DNA of 31,642 nucleotides from JAPOPJ01 sp964538885. GTDB lineage: Archaea; Thermoproteota; Nitrososphaeria; Nitrososphaerales; Nitrosopumilaceae. The stretch lies in NCBI GenBank assembly GCA_964538885.1, contig CAZIHR010000043.1, positions 1 to 31,642 of the forward strand, given 5' to 3'. How positions within the stretch are numbered: position 1 is the first letter of the stretch; each line of letters opens with the position of its first letter. The notes under the pieces were generated by a model. The model was not told the DNA's origin, did no database searches, and worked only from the letters and a program-made list of their open reading frames with translations. Positions 7,041-15,276 of the stretch are shown piece after piece. The translations under genes were made by a program, and so were the position numbers.

Positions 7041-9080
7041 ATGGACTTGCAAGAGATTCTTCCCTTCGGGGCAGGCATTGCCGCATTTATTATTGCTGCT
7101 GGTTTGGTTACTTGGATCTCAAAGCAACCTAGTGGAACAAAAGAAATGATTGAGATTTCAAATGCCGTACGAATAGGTGCGGCCGCATTTTTAAAACGTG
7201 AGATGAAGATTATAGTCCCGGTTGCAATCGCCTTGTCAGTAATTATAGGCGCATTCTTACAGCCCTCAAATGGAATTGCGTTTGCAGTAGGTGCAACGCT
7301 TTCGGCAGTAGCTGGCTTGATCTCATTAAAAATTACTGTAAAGGCAGCAGTACGTGCAGCCAATCTAAGCAGTAGTGGACTAGGAAAGACCTTTGCTATG
7401 GCATTTCGTGGTGGCGCTACAGTGGGTCTAGCTGTACCTGCAATGGCACTACTCGCAATTACTGGACTTTATCTTATCTATCCAGATCCTATAACTATTG
7501 CAGGAGTGGGAATAGGAGCAAGTCTCATTGCATTGTTCATCAGAATTGGCGGTGGGATATTCACAAAGGCTGCAGATATGGGTGCAGATCTAGTTGGAAA
7601 GGTAGAGGCAAACATACCAGAAGATGATCCACGTAATCCTGCAACCATTGCAGACAACGTGGGTGACAACGTAGGTGATGCAGCAGGAATGGGTTCTGAT
7701 GTCTACGAGTCGTATATAGTAACCATACTTGCAGCTCTACTTATTGCAGCATTGATTGGAGCCCCAGAATTGTTCCTGTACCCAATCTTGATTGGATCTT
7801 CTGGAATGATTGCATCAATTATAGGTGTGGTAATAGTTGGTTCCAAGAACATCACTGATGTTATGAAACCATTGAATCGCTCATTTTATGTTTCAGCAGG
7901 AATCGCCATAGGATTAAACCTTGCATTTACCTTAACTTTTATAGGTGATTCTGATGCCGCATACGCACTCTTTGGAACTACTGTAATAGGTGTCATACTT
8001 GTGCCTGTCATACAAAAGATAACTGACAAGTATACCAACTACAAGTATCGTCCGGTAAACGAAATTGCAGAATCTGCAAAGTGGGGCTATGCCTCCTTGA
8101 CACTTATGGGTATTATCAAGGGCCTCCAATCTACTGGCCCATTCATGATTGCATTGGTAGTTGCAATAATAATTTCTTATAGTATATCGTCTGCCGCAGC
8201 ACCTGTAGGCGCAGATCCTGTTCTATATGGGATATTTGGTACGTCGTTGACAGCCATGGCGATGCTAAGTCTTGCAGGGATTGTGCTCAGCATTGATGCG
8301 TTTGGACCTATTGCTGATAATGCTGGTGGAATAGTAGAGATGACCGGCATGGGTGAAGATAACCGCAAGGTAACTGACGAGATTGATGCAGTAGGAAACA
8401 CGACCAAAGCCGTAACCAAAGGATTTGCCATAGCAAGTGCAGCACTCGCTGCACTGGCAATGATTCAGGCATTTCAATTTGAGGCATCTCATGTATTTGA
8501 TGGAATACTGACTCTGGATTACAGCTTGACCAATCCTGCAGTAATTGTTGGTCTGCTCGTGGGCGGACTGATCCCATTCATTATTACAGGACAACTGATA
8601 AATGGTGTATCTCGTGCTGCAGGCAAGATGGTGGATGAAGTACGGCGACAATTCAAGGCAGATCCTGAAATACTTACAGGTAAATCAAAGCCAGATTATG
8701 CACGATGTGTAGACATTGCCACAGTAGCATCAATCAAGGAGCTCTGGAAGTCTGCAATTATTGCCATCCTTGCCCCCATCGTCTTGGGTATATTGCTTGG
8801 TCCCACCGCGGTGGCGGGCCTGTTGATGGGCTCCGTGGTGACAGGAATATTCTTGGCATATCATTTGGCAAATACAGGTGGTGCATGGGATAATGCCAAA
8901 AAGTTGATAGAGATCAAGGGACAGAAGGGATCCGAAGAACACAAGGTAGCTGTAGTAGGAGATATCATAGGTGATCCTTACAAAGATACAGCTGGCCCTG
9001 CACTCAATACTGTGATCAAACTACTAAACACAATTGCAATAGTATTTGTATCCGCATTTATGGCAATTATTCCGATTTAA
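7041..9080 (+). CDS. hppA: Membrane-bound proton-translocating pyrophosphatase
   Basis: 679 aa, about 14-16 predicted membrane helices. Hydrolyses cytosolic PPi and pumps H+ across the membrane. The catalytic loop is intact: FTKAADMGADLVGKVE (174-189), DDPRNP (195-200) and DNVGDNVGD with following acidic residues (205-220), plus a C-terminal DPYKDTAGP. The segment GNTTKAVTKGF places lysine at 456 (and T459), the signature of the K+-independent H+-pumping class; K+-dependent enzymes have alanine there. In an ammonia oxidiser it could recover energy from PPi made by biosynthesis. The last 4 nt overlap the 3' end of the next minus-strand gene. Confidence 0.95.
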   Translation: MDLQEILPFGAGIAAFIIAAGLVTWISKQPSGTKEMIEISNAVRIGAAAFLKREMKIIVPVAIALSVIIGAFLQPSNGIAFAVGATLSAVAGLISLKITVKAAVRAANLSSSGLGKTFAMAFRGGATVGLAVPAMALLAITGLYLIYPDPITIAGVGIGASLIALFIRIGGGIFTKAADMGADLVGKVEANIPEDDPRNPATIADNVGDNVGDAAGMGSDVYESYIVTILAALLIAALIGAPELFLYPILIGSSGMIASIIGVVIVGSKNITDVMKPLNRSFYVSAGIAIGLNLAFTLTFIGDSDAAYALFGTTVIGVILVPVIQKITDKYTNYKYRPVNEIAESAKWGYASLTLMGIIKGLQSTGPFMIALVVAIIISYSISSAAAPVGADPVLYGIFGTSLTAMAMLSLAGIVLSIDAFGPIADNAGGIVEMTGMGEDNRKVTDEIDAVGNTTKAVTKGFAIASAALAALAMIQAFQFEASHVFDGILTLDYSLTNPAVIVGLLVGGLIPFIITGQLINGVSRAAGKMVDEVRRQFKADPEILTGKSKPDYARCVDIATVASIKELWKSAIIAILAPIVLGILLGPTAVAGLLMGSVVTGIFLAYHLANTGGAWDNAKKLIEIKGQKGSEEHKVAVVGDIIGDPYKDTAGPALNTVIKLLNTIAIVFVSAFMAIIPI

Positions 9081-9301
9081 TCTTCTGTTGCACGAATCAT
9101 ATCTAGTTCATCTATCTGGGAGCTTATCGCTTTCTTCAAAATGCCATTGTGTTTTTCACAAAATTTGAAATAGTCATCAGCAGTCTGAAAGCATCCACAG
9201 ATCCATTTTATTTTTTTGTCGCCTTCCACGGTCCACTTTGAATATTTGTTTTCCATGTATGAATCGCAAGTCTGTTCTACAAATATAGATTTTGAATTCA
9301 A
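9077..9301 (-). CDS. Small Cys-containing hypothetical protein
   Basis: 74 aa from a TTG at 9301; an ATG at 9256 would give 59 aa. I keep the longer form because C12 adds to C35, C37 (ICGC) and C48 as possible metal or disulfide residues. No family recognised. The TTG is 10 nt downstream of the stop of the DUF2024-like gene, so the pair looks like an operon. Composition (mixed charged and aromatic residues) looks like a folded soluble protein. Confidence 0.65.
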   Translation of the reverse strand: MNSKSIFVEQTCDSYMENKYSKWTVEGDKKIKWICGCFQTADDYFKFCEKHNGILKKAISSQIDELDMIRATED

Positions 9302-9311
9302 AAAATATGTT

Positions 9312-9569
9312 TTAAGGACAGCCTTCCATCTTTTGAATATAGTAGCCTTTTTCCTTTATTGATTGTTCTATGGCTTCTGGAGCTCCTTGTGAATGGCAGA
9401 ATTGACATTCATTGGTAGTCATTGTAGCGTCACCCTCACCGATTGATTTCAGCCATTCCTTGCCATATTCTATGGCCTTGTCGTGGTTCTTGTCACCTGT
9501 AATCACATCAAAGTGCATGGTGTGTCCATCTGCTGCCTTGACATATGTGTCGTATACATGAATTTCCAT
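9312..9569 (-). CDS. DUF2024-family protein
   Basis: 85 aa. The start EIHVYDTYVKAADGHTMHFDV (written in part: VYDTYV then DGHTMHFDV) and the later ECQFCHS motif (C55, C58) match the DUF2024 family as I remember it. This is a small alpha/beta protein found in bacteria and some archaea, of unknown function. The CxxCH motif could bind metal or be redox active. The ATG has a TATA-like box 22-31 nt upstream. It is followed by another small Cys protein in the same orientation. Confidence 0.72.
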   Translation of the reverse strand: MEIHVYDTYVKAADGHTMHFDVITGDKNHDKAIEYGKEWLKSIGEGDATMTTNECQFCHSQGAPEAIEQSIKEKGYYIQKMEGCP

Positions 9570-9590
9570 GATTTAGGTACAAACAAGGGT

Positions 9591-9600
9591 TATTTAATTC
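9591..9600 (-). promoter_or_regulatory. TATA-like box of the DUF2024 gene
   Basis: GAATTAAATA on the minus strand, 22-31 nt before the ATG at 9569. The 220 nt between this site and the JAMM gene stop (9822) contain no gene I can support. Confidence 0.5.
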
Positions 9601-9821
9601 AAGTAGAATTGAGCATAATTCCGTCTACGTTCAAATTCTTTGTTTAGCTGGTATGGTCGTGTAAAATCTCCCCTCCCAAAGTACGTCTCATTGCTGGTTG
9701 AAAAATTCGTTTTATGGGGTTGTTACCTGCATATTTTTGGCAAGGTGCCCATTTTTCAATACAACAATAGATGTCGCATCTGTTCTAGTGAATCTGTATG
9801 AGGCCTTTATGTGGCGTTGGT

Positions 9822-10220
9822 TCACCCAATTTCTATCTCTCGTATATTATCTTCTGCCACAAATGCCTTGAATTGGCAGTTCTTTCCAGAATAAATCACC
9901 CATGGAATCGGATTGACGCACATGAATTCCTTGTCAATATTTGATGGGTGTGCCTCAGAGTCTGGATGAGAATGGAAAATCCCTACAACATTGGTGCCTT
10001 TTTCTTCTGCAATACTGTATGCGATGATCAACTGTTTGTTTGATATGGCAAATTTGTGGGGTGATTTTTCTATGTTCTCTGTCAGGAATGTCTCTGATAC
10101 TATGACTTTATCATATTTTGTACTGCCAAACAATATGGCACATGACTCGTTTGGCATTTCATTGTGTGCATGGTTTACTAGAATTTTTTTCTGCTGCTCT
10201 GTAAGTATGATCCTTTTCAC
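9822..10220 (-). CDS. JAMM/MPN+ metallopeptidase (Mov34 family)
   Basis: 132 aa from a GTG at 10220. The full JAMM zinc signature is present: E25 (NESCA), then H83-x-H85, S93 and D96 in FHSHPDSEAHPSNID. Such small archaeal JAMM proteins remove ubiquitin-like SAMP modifiers or release them from sulfur carriers; which applies here cannot be told. An ATG at 10268 would extend the protein by 16 residues but would overlap the upstream cupredoxin gene by 46 nt. The GTG start leaves a 2-nt gap after that gene's stop and begins at the family-like segment KRIILTEQQ. It is probably translated from the cupredoxin transcript. Confidence 0.85.
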   Translation of the reverse strand: MKRIILTEQQKKILVNHAHNEMPNESCAILFGSTKYDKVIVSETFLTENIEKSPHKFAISNKQLIIAYSIAEEKGTNVVGIFHSHPDSEAHPSNIDKEFMCVNPIPWVIYSGKNCQFKAFVAEDNIREIEIG

Positions 10221-10222
10221 GC

Positions 10223-11311
10223 CTATTCTACGTTGACCGTTCCTATCATCCAAGGATGCAGGGTGCAATAATATTCAAATGAACCTACAGTATCAAATAT
10301 GTGTTCGTAAGTGTCTCCTGCCGCCATTACTCCGGAATCAAATGTACCATCTGGTCCGTCCGATACATTGCCTGAAGTAACAGTGTGGATTGTGCTGTCC
10401 ACATTGTCCCATGTGATCGTGGTACCTTTCTTGATTGTGATGGATTCAGGTTCATAGTAAATTTGTCCGTCTTGCATGATTCCTGCACCGTCTGGAATGA
10501 TCACCGTGACAATCTTTGGCTCTTCAATGATTAAGGTGGATCTCATCCACTGATGCACTACACACAGGTACTCGTATTGGCCTACCTCTAGTGTATTGGT
10601 ATCTAGCGTGAACTTTTCATCTTTGCCAAACAAGCCCGAATCAAACGTCTCCCCCAAATCAACTGTACTGGTTACCGTATGTGCAGCATCGTCCACATTC
10701 GTCCATTCAATTATACTTCCCTTGGTGACATGTGCCACATCTGGCTCGTAGTCTGGTTGTCCTTCCACTGCCGAACCTGCTAGCACCGTGATTGGAAAGA
10801 TTGGCCCACGCGGTTCCACATCTGTTGGTTCTGTTATTTCCTCCACTTGTTCCTGAATCATGTATGTGTCAGGACCGACAAACCCGAATGCAATCCACAT
10901 AATGATGCCGGTGGCACCTGCCATTGCCGTAATGGATCCCACTGGCTTTAGATACTGTGGCATCTTTGTAGCAATGTATGCAATCATGATTGCAGGAAAT
11001 GCAATTGCCATTAGTATTCCTGCTAGTGTTATGGTAAAGTTTGATGTGTTGACTGTAAATGCAAACATCCCAAATCCGAGTCCTATTGAGAGGATCACAA
11101 GCGTGGTTGCCTTTGCCTTGTTGCTTGTTGAGACACCCCCATCCAATATTCCTACAGCTAGAAAGATAAGCCCTACAAACATGGTAAGTCCCGTCAAGGC
11201 ATGCATTCCATCTATGAAGGTGTGGGCCCAGCCCGCATAAGATATAACTACACCTGCCAACCCGATGGCAGTCAGCCCCATGCCTGGCATCATGAGATCC
11301 CAATTACTCAT
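10223..11311 (-). CDS. Membrane protein with two C-terminal cupredoxin (plastocyanin-like) domains
   Basis: 362 aa. Residues about 10-145 form five hydrophobic helices. A linker leads to two blue-copper domains at about 185-270 and 272-362. Each has a complete type 1 copper set: His in AAHTVTS, then Cys-His-Met in YLCVVHQWM (domain 1); His in TIHTVTSG, then Cys-His-Met in YYCTLHPWM (domain 2). The domains should face outside the membrane. Ammonia-oxidising archaea use many such copper proteins in place of cytochrome c as electron carriers between ammonia oxidation and the terminal oxidase; a role there is inference. It is divergent from ctaB, a heme O synthase. A TATA-like box lies near 11333-11343. 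Confidence 0.88.
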   Translation of the reverse strand: MSNWDLMMPGMGLTAIGLAGVVISYAGWAHTFIDGMHALTGLTMFVGLIFLAVGILDGGVSTSNKAKATTLVILSIGLGFGMFAFTVNTSNFTITLAGILMAIAFPAIMIAYIATKMPQYLKPVGSITAMAGATGIIMWIAFGFVGPDTYMIQEQVEEITEPTDVEPRGPIFPITVLAGSAVEGQPDYEPDVAHVTKGSIIEWTNVDDAAHTVTSTVDLGETFDSGLFGKDEKFTLDTNTLEVGQYEYLCVVHQWMRSTLIIEEPKIVTVIIPDGAGIMQDGQIYYEPESITIKKGTTITWDNVDSTIHTVTSGNVSDGPDGTFDSGVMAAGDTYEHIFDTVGSFEYYCTLHPWMIGTVNVE

Positions 11312-11406
11312 TTGTGCTAGCTGGTTGGCGTGATATACTTATTCCTTTTGAAATACATTGAATCGTTAGAATAAATTAAATGGCAACGTACCGGTATAGG
11401 GTGTGA

Positions 11407-12285
11407 TTGGTACTTAAGGAAGTAATGGAGATATCCAAACCCCGAATCGTTATACTGCTGGTAATTACCGCCGTGACATCAATGTATGCTGCAAGCAGAC
11501 TTGTAGATGGTGCACCATCTTTGGATTATTGGGCATATCTACATATAATTGTGGCAGGCACACTTGCGTCTGCTGGTTCTAGTGCATTAAATCATTATTA
11601 TGACAGAGATATAGATCGAAAAATGACTCGAACTAGTACCAGACCAATACCTTCTGGTCGGATGACATCTGCTGGTGTGTTGGTATATGGACTGTCAATG
11701 AGCTGTGCCTCTGTAATTTATGGATATCTTTTGTTAAATACAGTTTCAGCATTCTTCATTGCTCTTGGTATATTCTCTTACGTGATCATTTATACTGCAT
11801 GGCTCAAGCGTCTCAACACATCCAATATTGTGATTGGTGGCATTGCAGGTAGTGCTGCAGCTTGGGCGGGTTGGTCCGCTGCCACTACAAGTTTGGATGT
11901 ATTAGGATTTCTTGTGGGCTTTTTGGTGTTTGTTTGGACACCGTCCCATTTTTGGTGTCTTGCAATGAAGATAAAAGACGAATACGCCAAAGCTAATGTC
12001 CCCATGCTGCCGGTAGTTATCGGAATGCAACGAACATCCAAATATATTTTGGTAAACACGGTGATCTTACTTCCATATTCGTTAATGCTCTATGTGTTTG
12101 GTATGGGTTTAGTTTACGTTGCAATTGCGGCATTATCGGGTGGATTGATGTTTGTATATCATTACAAGCTTACAAAACAACCCACACCAGAATTTGCATG
12201 GAAGGCCTATAAAGTTACCGCCCCATATCTGACGGTGATATTTGCAGCAATTGCATTGGATGCTGCATTCTATTTTAGAATCTAG
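11407..12285 (+). CDS. ctaB: Protoheme IX farnesyltransferase (heme O synthase)
   Basis: 292 aa integral membrane UbiA-type prenyltransferase, about 9 helices. It attaches a farnesyl group to heme B to make heme O for terminal oxidases. The first Asp-rich site is NHYYDRDIDRKM with TRP two steps on (about 62-80). The second conserved loop runs YTAWLKR, then WAGW and WTPSHFW to DEYAKANVPMLP (about 130-200). I start at TTG 11407, which gives the usual 8-10 residues before the KPR motif and sits about 30 nt after an AATAAATTA box. ATG 11425 is the alternative and leaves only MEIS before KPR. It ends 2 nt before the convergent winged-helix gene. Confidence 0.93.
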   Translation: MVLKEVMEISKPRIVILLVITAVTSMYAASRLVDGAPSLDYWAYLHIIVAGTLASAGSSALNHYYDRDIDRKMTRTSTRPIPSGRMTSAGVLVYGLSMSCASVIYGYLLLNTVSAFFIALGIFSYVIIYTAWLKRLNTSNIVIGGIAGSAAAWAGWSAATTSLDVLGFLVGFLVFVWTPSHFWCLAMKIKDEYAKANVPMLPVVIGMQRTSKYILVNTVILLPYSLMLYVFGMGLVYVAIAALSGGLMFVYHYKLTKQPTPEFAWKAYKVTAPYLTVIFAAIALDAAFYFRI

Positions 12286-12287
12286 AA

Positions 12288-12578
12288 TTATTTCTCAAAG
12301 CCTGGAAAGCTTGCCTCATAGTCCTTTTCTGTTTCCTTCTTACTGTGTTCTTCTATTGCACCTGCACGTTCCTCTGCAACTTCAATTCTACGTTCATCCT
12401 TTGTGAGCCATGCAACCTTGATCAGTCCTAGTATCTCCAAGTCCAGCAGTATCTTGTTGTACCTGTCATCTGCTATAGTTAGTCCTCCTTTGGTAAGTGT
12501 CTTGTAAAGGTCAGTATCAGTTACTGACCTTACTTCCTTAATCTTGTCATATATTATATTTTTTAGTGGTAGCGTCAT
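12288..12578 (-). CDS. Winged-helix-like small protein
   Basis: 96 aa. Residues about 5-65 have the rhythm of a winged helix-turn-helix: a helix IIYDKIKEV, a second helix DTDLYKTLTKGG, a recognition-like helix DRYNKILLDLEILGLIKV, and a strand pair ending DERRIEV. The C-terminal 25 residues are acidic and lysine-rich. Its ATG is 2 nt after the CDC48 stop, so it is translated from the same message and may work with that ATPase or regulate it. No named family recognised. The fold call is inference from pattern only. Confidence 0.7.
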   Translation of the reverse strand: MTLPLKNIIYDKIKEVRSVTDTDLYKTLTKGGLTIADDRYNKILLDLEILGLIKVAWLTKDERRIEVAEERAGAIEEHSKKETEKDYEASFPGFEK

Positions 12579-12580
12579 TT

Positions 12581-14722
12581 TTATCCGTAAAATGTCTTGT
12601 CTCTTGATTTTGGCACTACATTAGATATACTTTCCTTTACGGTGTTGTACCACTGGTCTACTTCTTTTGTAATGGATGGCCTGACCTTCTTTAGACTATT
12701 TGCAAAATCACTACTGGAGATCTTCACCGAATTGCTTCTCATTGCATGAACCGCCGCCTCCCTGCATAGTGCTGCCAGATCTGCACCAGTATAATTCTGA
12801 GTTGCCACTGCAATCTCTTTCAATTTGACATCGTTTGCAAGTGGCATCCTTTTTGTAAGTATCTTTATGATCTCCAGCCTACCTTTTTCATCTGGAGGTG
12901 CAACATACAGCATCAGATCTAGGCGCCCTGTACGCAATAACGAGTTATCTAGAATATCTGGCCTGTTCGTAATTCCAATCACTGCAACTTGCGATGATAT
13001 GCCTTCCTCGATCTCAGTCAACAGCTGACTTAGGACCGTCTCTCTCACACCTCCTTCTTCTGACCTGTGGCGTGCAAGAGAATCAAGCTCATCAAAAATT
13101 ACAATACATGGGGATGATGCTTTGGCCTTCCTAAAAATCTCTCTCACTGCCTTTTCTGACTCTCCAACCCATTTTGAAAGAATTTCTGGACCTCTCACGA
13201 GAATCATGTTGGCTCCAGTCTCCGTTGCCAGTGCTCTTCCAATGAGGGTCTTTCCGCATCCTGGCGGGCCGTATATCAGTGCACCTTTGGGGGGCCTTAT
13301 TCCCATCTTTGTAAACTTGCTGGGTTCCTTCATTGCTAGAACTAGGTTGTCTGTAAGTGATTTTTTGACATCGTCCAACCCTCCTATATCTTCCCACGAT
13401 ATTTTTGGCCTTTCAACGTAAAATTCTCTCATTGCTGTGGGAATCACTTCATGCATTGCGTCGTAAAAATCAACCAGTTTTATCTGCATTGACTGCAATA
13501 TCTTGGATGGAATTCGTTCTGTCTCTAGATCTATCTCTGGAATATATCTTCTGATTGATTTCATTGCTGCCTCCCTGCATAATGACTTGATGTCTGCTCC
13601 CGTGTAGCCGTGCAGATCCAGTGCTAGATCCTTGAGATCGATATTCTCCTCAATTGGCATTCCTTGTGTGTGGATCTGAAGTATCTCTATTCTTCCATCC
13701 TCATTTGGGACAGATATCTCAAATTCTCTGTCAAATCTTCCAGGCCTTCTCAGTGCAGGATCAACACTGTCTGGTCTGTTTGTGGCACCCAACACAATTA
13801 CATTTCCTCTGTCGGTTAGTCCATCCATTAGTGCTAGCAACTGGGCCACGACCCTCTTCTCCACATCACCGTATGCCTCTTCTCTTTTTGGAGCGATTGC
13901 ATCAATCTCATCCACAAATATTATGCTAGGCGAGTTGTCCTTTGCTTCCTTAAAGATTTCTCGTAGCTTGGCTTCAGTCTCCCCATAATATTTATTCATA
14001 ATTTCTGGACCGTTAATTGAAAACATGTTTGCCTCAGATTCGTTTGCAAGTACCTTGGCAATCAATGTCTTTCCGCATCCTGGAGGTCCATAAAGAAGTA
14101 TGCCACTGTGTGGCTCAACACCCAGCCTTGCAAACAGTTCGGGATGCTTTAGTGGAAGCTCTACTACCTCTCTCATGGATTTGATCTCTTTTTGTAGACC
14201 GCCAACCTCTTCATATGTCACCCTGATTTTTTTATCTACTGTAGCCTCTGTAGATATAGTCAGATTTGTGGCCCTGTCAATCTTTACCATGTTTTTTGGG
14301 GATGTTTTTGTGACTTTGAAATCCATGGAATTGCCCAAGATCATCACAGATATCTCATCTCCGTGCGTTATGGGCATGCCCTTGAGCCTGTTTTTTACAA
14401 AATCTACAAACTCCTTGTCTGCTGTGACAGTGTCATTTACTGGAGACAAAGATATTGATTTTGCAATCTTGGCTGTGGCCTTTTTTATTTGTATGATGTC
14501 ATTTAGTGCGGCACCTACATTTTTCCGCGTCTGTCCGTCAATTCTGATTATATCTGGGAATTTTTCATCCTCGTCAACAGGCCATACCACTGCACAGCTG
14601 GAGTTTGAGCCAATCAACTCTATGATGTCACCCGGCGTGACCTTGAGATAGTCCATCGCATCAGGACCTATTCTTGCACGTTTTTTACCTACGTCTCTTT
14701 GTTTTGCTTCTCCTATTCTCAT
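12581..14722 (-). CDS. cdc48: CDC48/VAT-type AAA+ ATPase
   Basis: 713 aa from ATG 14722 (a TTG six nt earlier is the alternative). N-terminal double-psi barrel domain (about 1-165), then two AAA modules: D1 Walker A GPPGCGKT at 212-219 with Walker B IIFVDEID; D2 Walker A at 485-492 with Walker B IVIFDELDS. The second-region NRPD sequences and arginine fingers (RRPGRFD; RTGRLD) are intact. Archaeal homologues unfold proteins, often for the proteasome, as hexamers. A GGAAGA stretch upstream of the start could serve as ribosome binding site because the gene sits inside an operon, 37 nt after aEF-1beta. Confidence 0.95.
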   Translation of the reverse strand: MRIGEAKQRDVGKKRARIGPDAMDYLKVTPGDIIELIGSNSSCAVVWPVDEDEKFPDIIRIDGQTRKNVGAALNDIIQIKKATAKIAKSISLSPVNDTVTADKEFVDFVKNRLKGMPITHGDEISVMILGNSMDFKVTKTSPKNMVKIDRATNLTISTEATVDKKIRVTYEEVGGLQKEIKSMREVVELPLKHPELFARLGVEPHSGILLYGPPGCGKTLIAKVLANESEANMFSINGPEIMNKYYGETEAKLREIFKEAKDNSPSIIFVDEIDAIAPKREEAYGDVEKRVVAQLLALMDGLTDRGNVIVLGATNRPDSVDPALRRPGRFDREFEISVPNEDGRIEILQIHTQGMPIEENIDLKDLALDLHGYTGADIKSLCREAAMKSIRRYIPEIDLETERIPSKILQSMQIKLVDFYDAMHEVIPTAMREFYVERPKISWEDIGGLDDVKKSLTDNLVLAMKEPSKFTKMGIRPPKGALIYGPPGCGKTLIGRALATETGANMILVRGPEILSKWVGESEKAVREIFRKAKASSPCIVIFDELDSLARHRSEEGGVRETVLSQLLTEIEEGISSQVAVIGITNRPDILDNSLLRTGRLDLMLYVAPPDEKGRLEIIKILTKRMPLANDVKLKEIAVATQNYTGADLAALCREAAVHAMRSNSVKISSSDFANSLKKVRPSITKEVDQWYNTVKESISNVVPKSRDKTFYG

Positions 14723-14759
14723 CTGCAAAGGTTCTTCCTTGCGTACCAGAAAGAATCAC

Positions 14760-15041
14760 CTATTTCATGTCCACTGACATGCGACTCATGCTGAGTACTT
14801 CAAACTCGCTCACTCCTTCAACGCTTTTCACAGATTCTTCAAGTGCATCCATCTGGCCCTCCTTATCTTCTAATACAAATTCGGCCTTGAGAAATTCTAG
14901 TCCGAATGCTAACGGTTCCTTTGCATGCCGCTTCATCTTGATGCCTTCTTTGAGCGTGTTCTTGATACCTTCTGCCACAGTGTCAAGATCTATATCTGTC
15001 CCGGTTGGAAGAATTTTTACGATAAGTAATAATTGAGCCAT
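14760..15041 (-). CDS. Translation elongation factor aEF-1 beta
   Basis: 93 aa. Nucleotide exchange factor for aEF-1alpha. The ferredoxin-like fold is recognisable: LLLIVKILPTGTDIDLD at the N-terminus, EPLAFGLEFLKAEFVLED in the middle and VEGVSEFEVLSMSRM near the C-terminus. I start at the ATG at 15041 (MAQLL) because a longer frame from 15068 would overlap the upstream zinc-ribbon gene and adds residues not seen in the family. It lies between the zinc-ribbon gene (5-nt gap) and cdc48 in one minus-strand run. Confidence 0.93.
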   Translation of the reverse strand: MAQLLLIVKILPTGTDIDLDTVAEGIKNTLKEGIKMKRHAKEPLAFGLEFLKAEFVLEDKEGQMDALEESVKSVEGVSEFEVLSMSRMSVDMK

Positions 15042-15046
15042 TTTTA

Positions 15047-15226
15047 TCAGGGTCCTTGAAAGTTGCAAGAGTCACAGGTATAATTTCTTGCCGCATCCCT
15101 ACAGCTTTGGCACCTCCAAATCAGATTTGTGCCGCAGCTTGGACAATTGAATTTCACACATTTGTCATTGGGCATGATGTGTCTATTACAGCAGTCACAT
15201 GTGGGTAATGAAATTGTAGATGACAT
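15047..15226 (-). CDS. Small four-CxxC zinc-ribbon protein (HVO_2753-like)
   Basis: 59 aa. Four paired cysteine motifs (CDCC, CPSC, CQSC, CDSC) with the family segment FNCPSCGT...WRCQSCR and a terminal CNFQGP. Small archaeal zinc ribbons of this type are typically found next to aEF-1beta, as here. I start at ATG 15226 rather than the upstream ATG 15244: the only TATA box (15250-15257) is 6 nt from 15244 but 24-31 nt from 15226, so the longer start would fall outside the transcript. First gene of the operon with aEF-1beta, cdc48 and the winged-helix gene. Confidence 0.88.
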   Translation of the reverse strand: MSSTISLPTCDCCNRHIMPNDKCVKFNCPSCGTNLIWRCQSCRDAARNYTCDSCNFQGP

Positions 15227-15249
15227 GTTCACATTTTTTGCCAAACATC

Positions 15250-15257
15250 ATTTATAC
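15250..15257 (-). promoter_or_regulatory. TATA box of the zinc ribbon / aEF-1beta / cdc48 operon
   Basis: GTATAAAT-type box on the minus strand. It lies 24-31 nt before ATG 15226 and therefore decides the start of the first gene. Confidence 0.6.
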
Positions 15258-15276
15258 CTTCCCTGCCTATACAATA

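Noticed and set aside
9600..9700. D-arm-like and T-loop-like strings suggesting a tRNA fragment
   Set aside because: No acceptor or T stem can be paired and the order is wrong for a tRNA.
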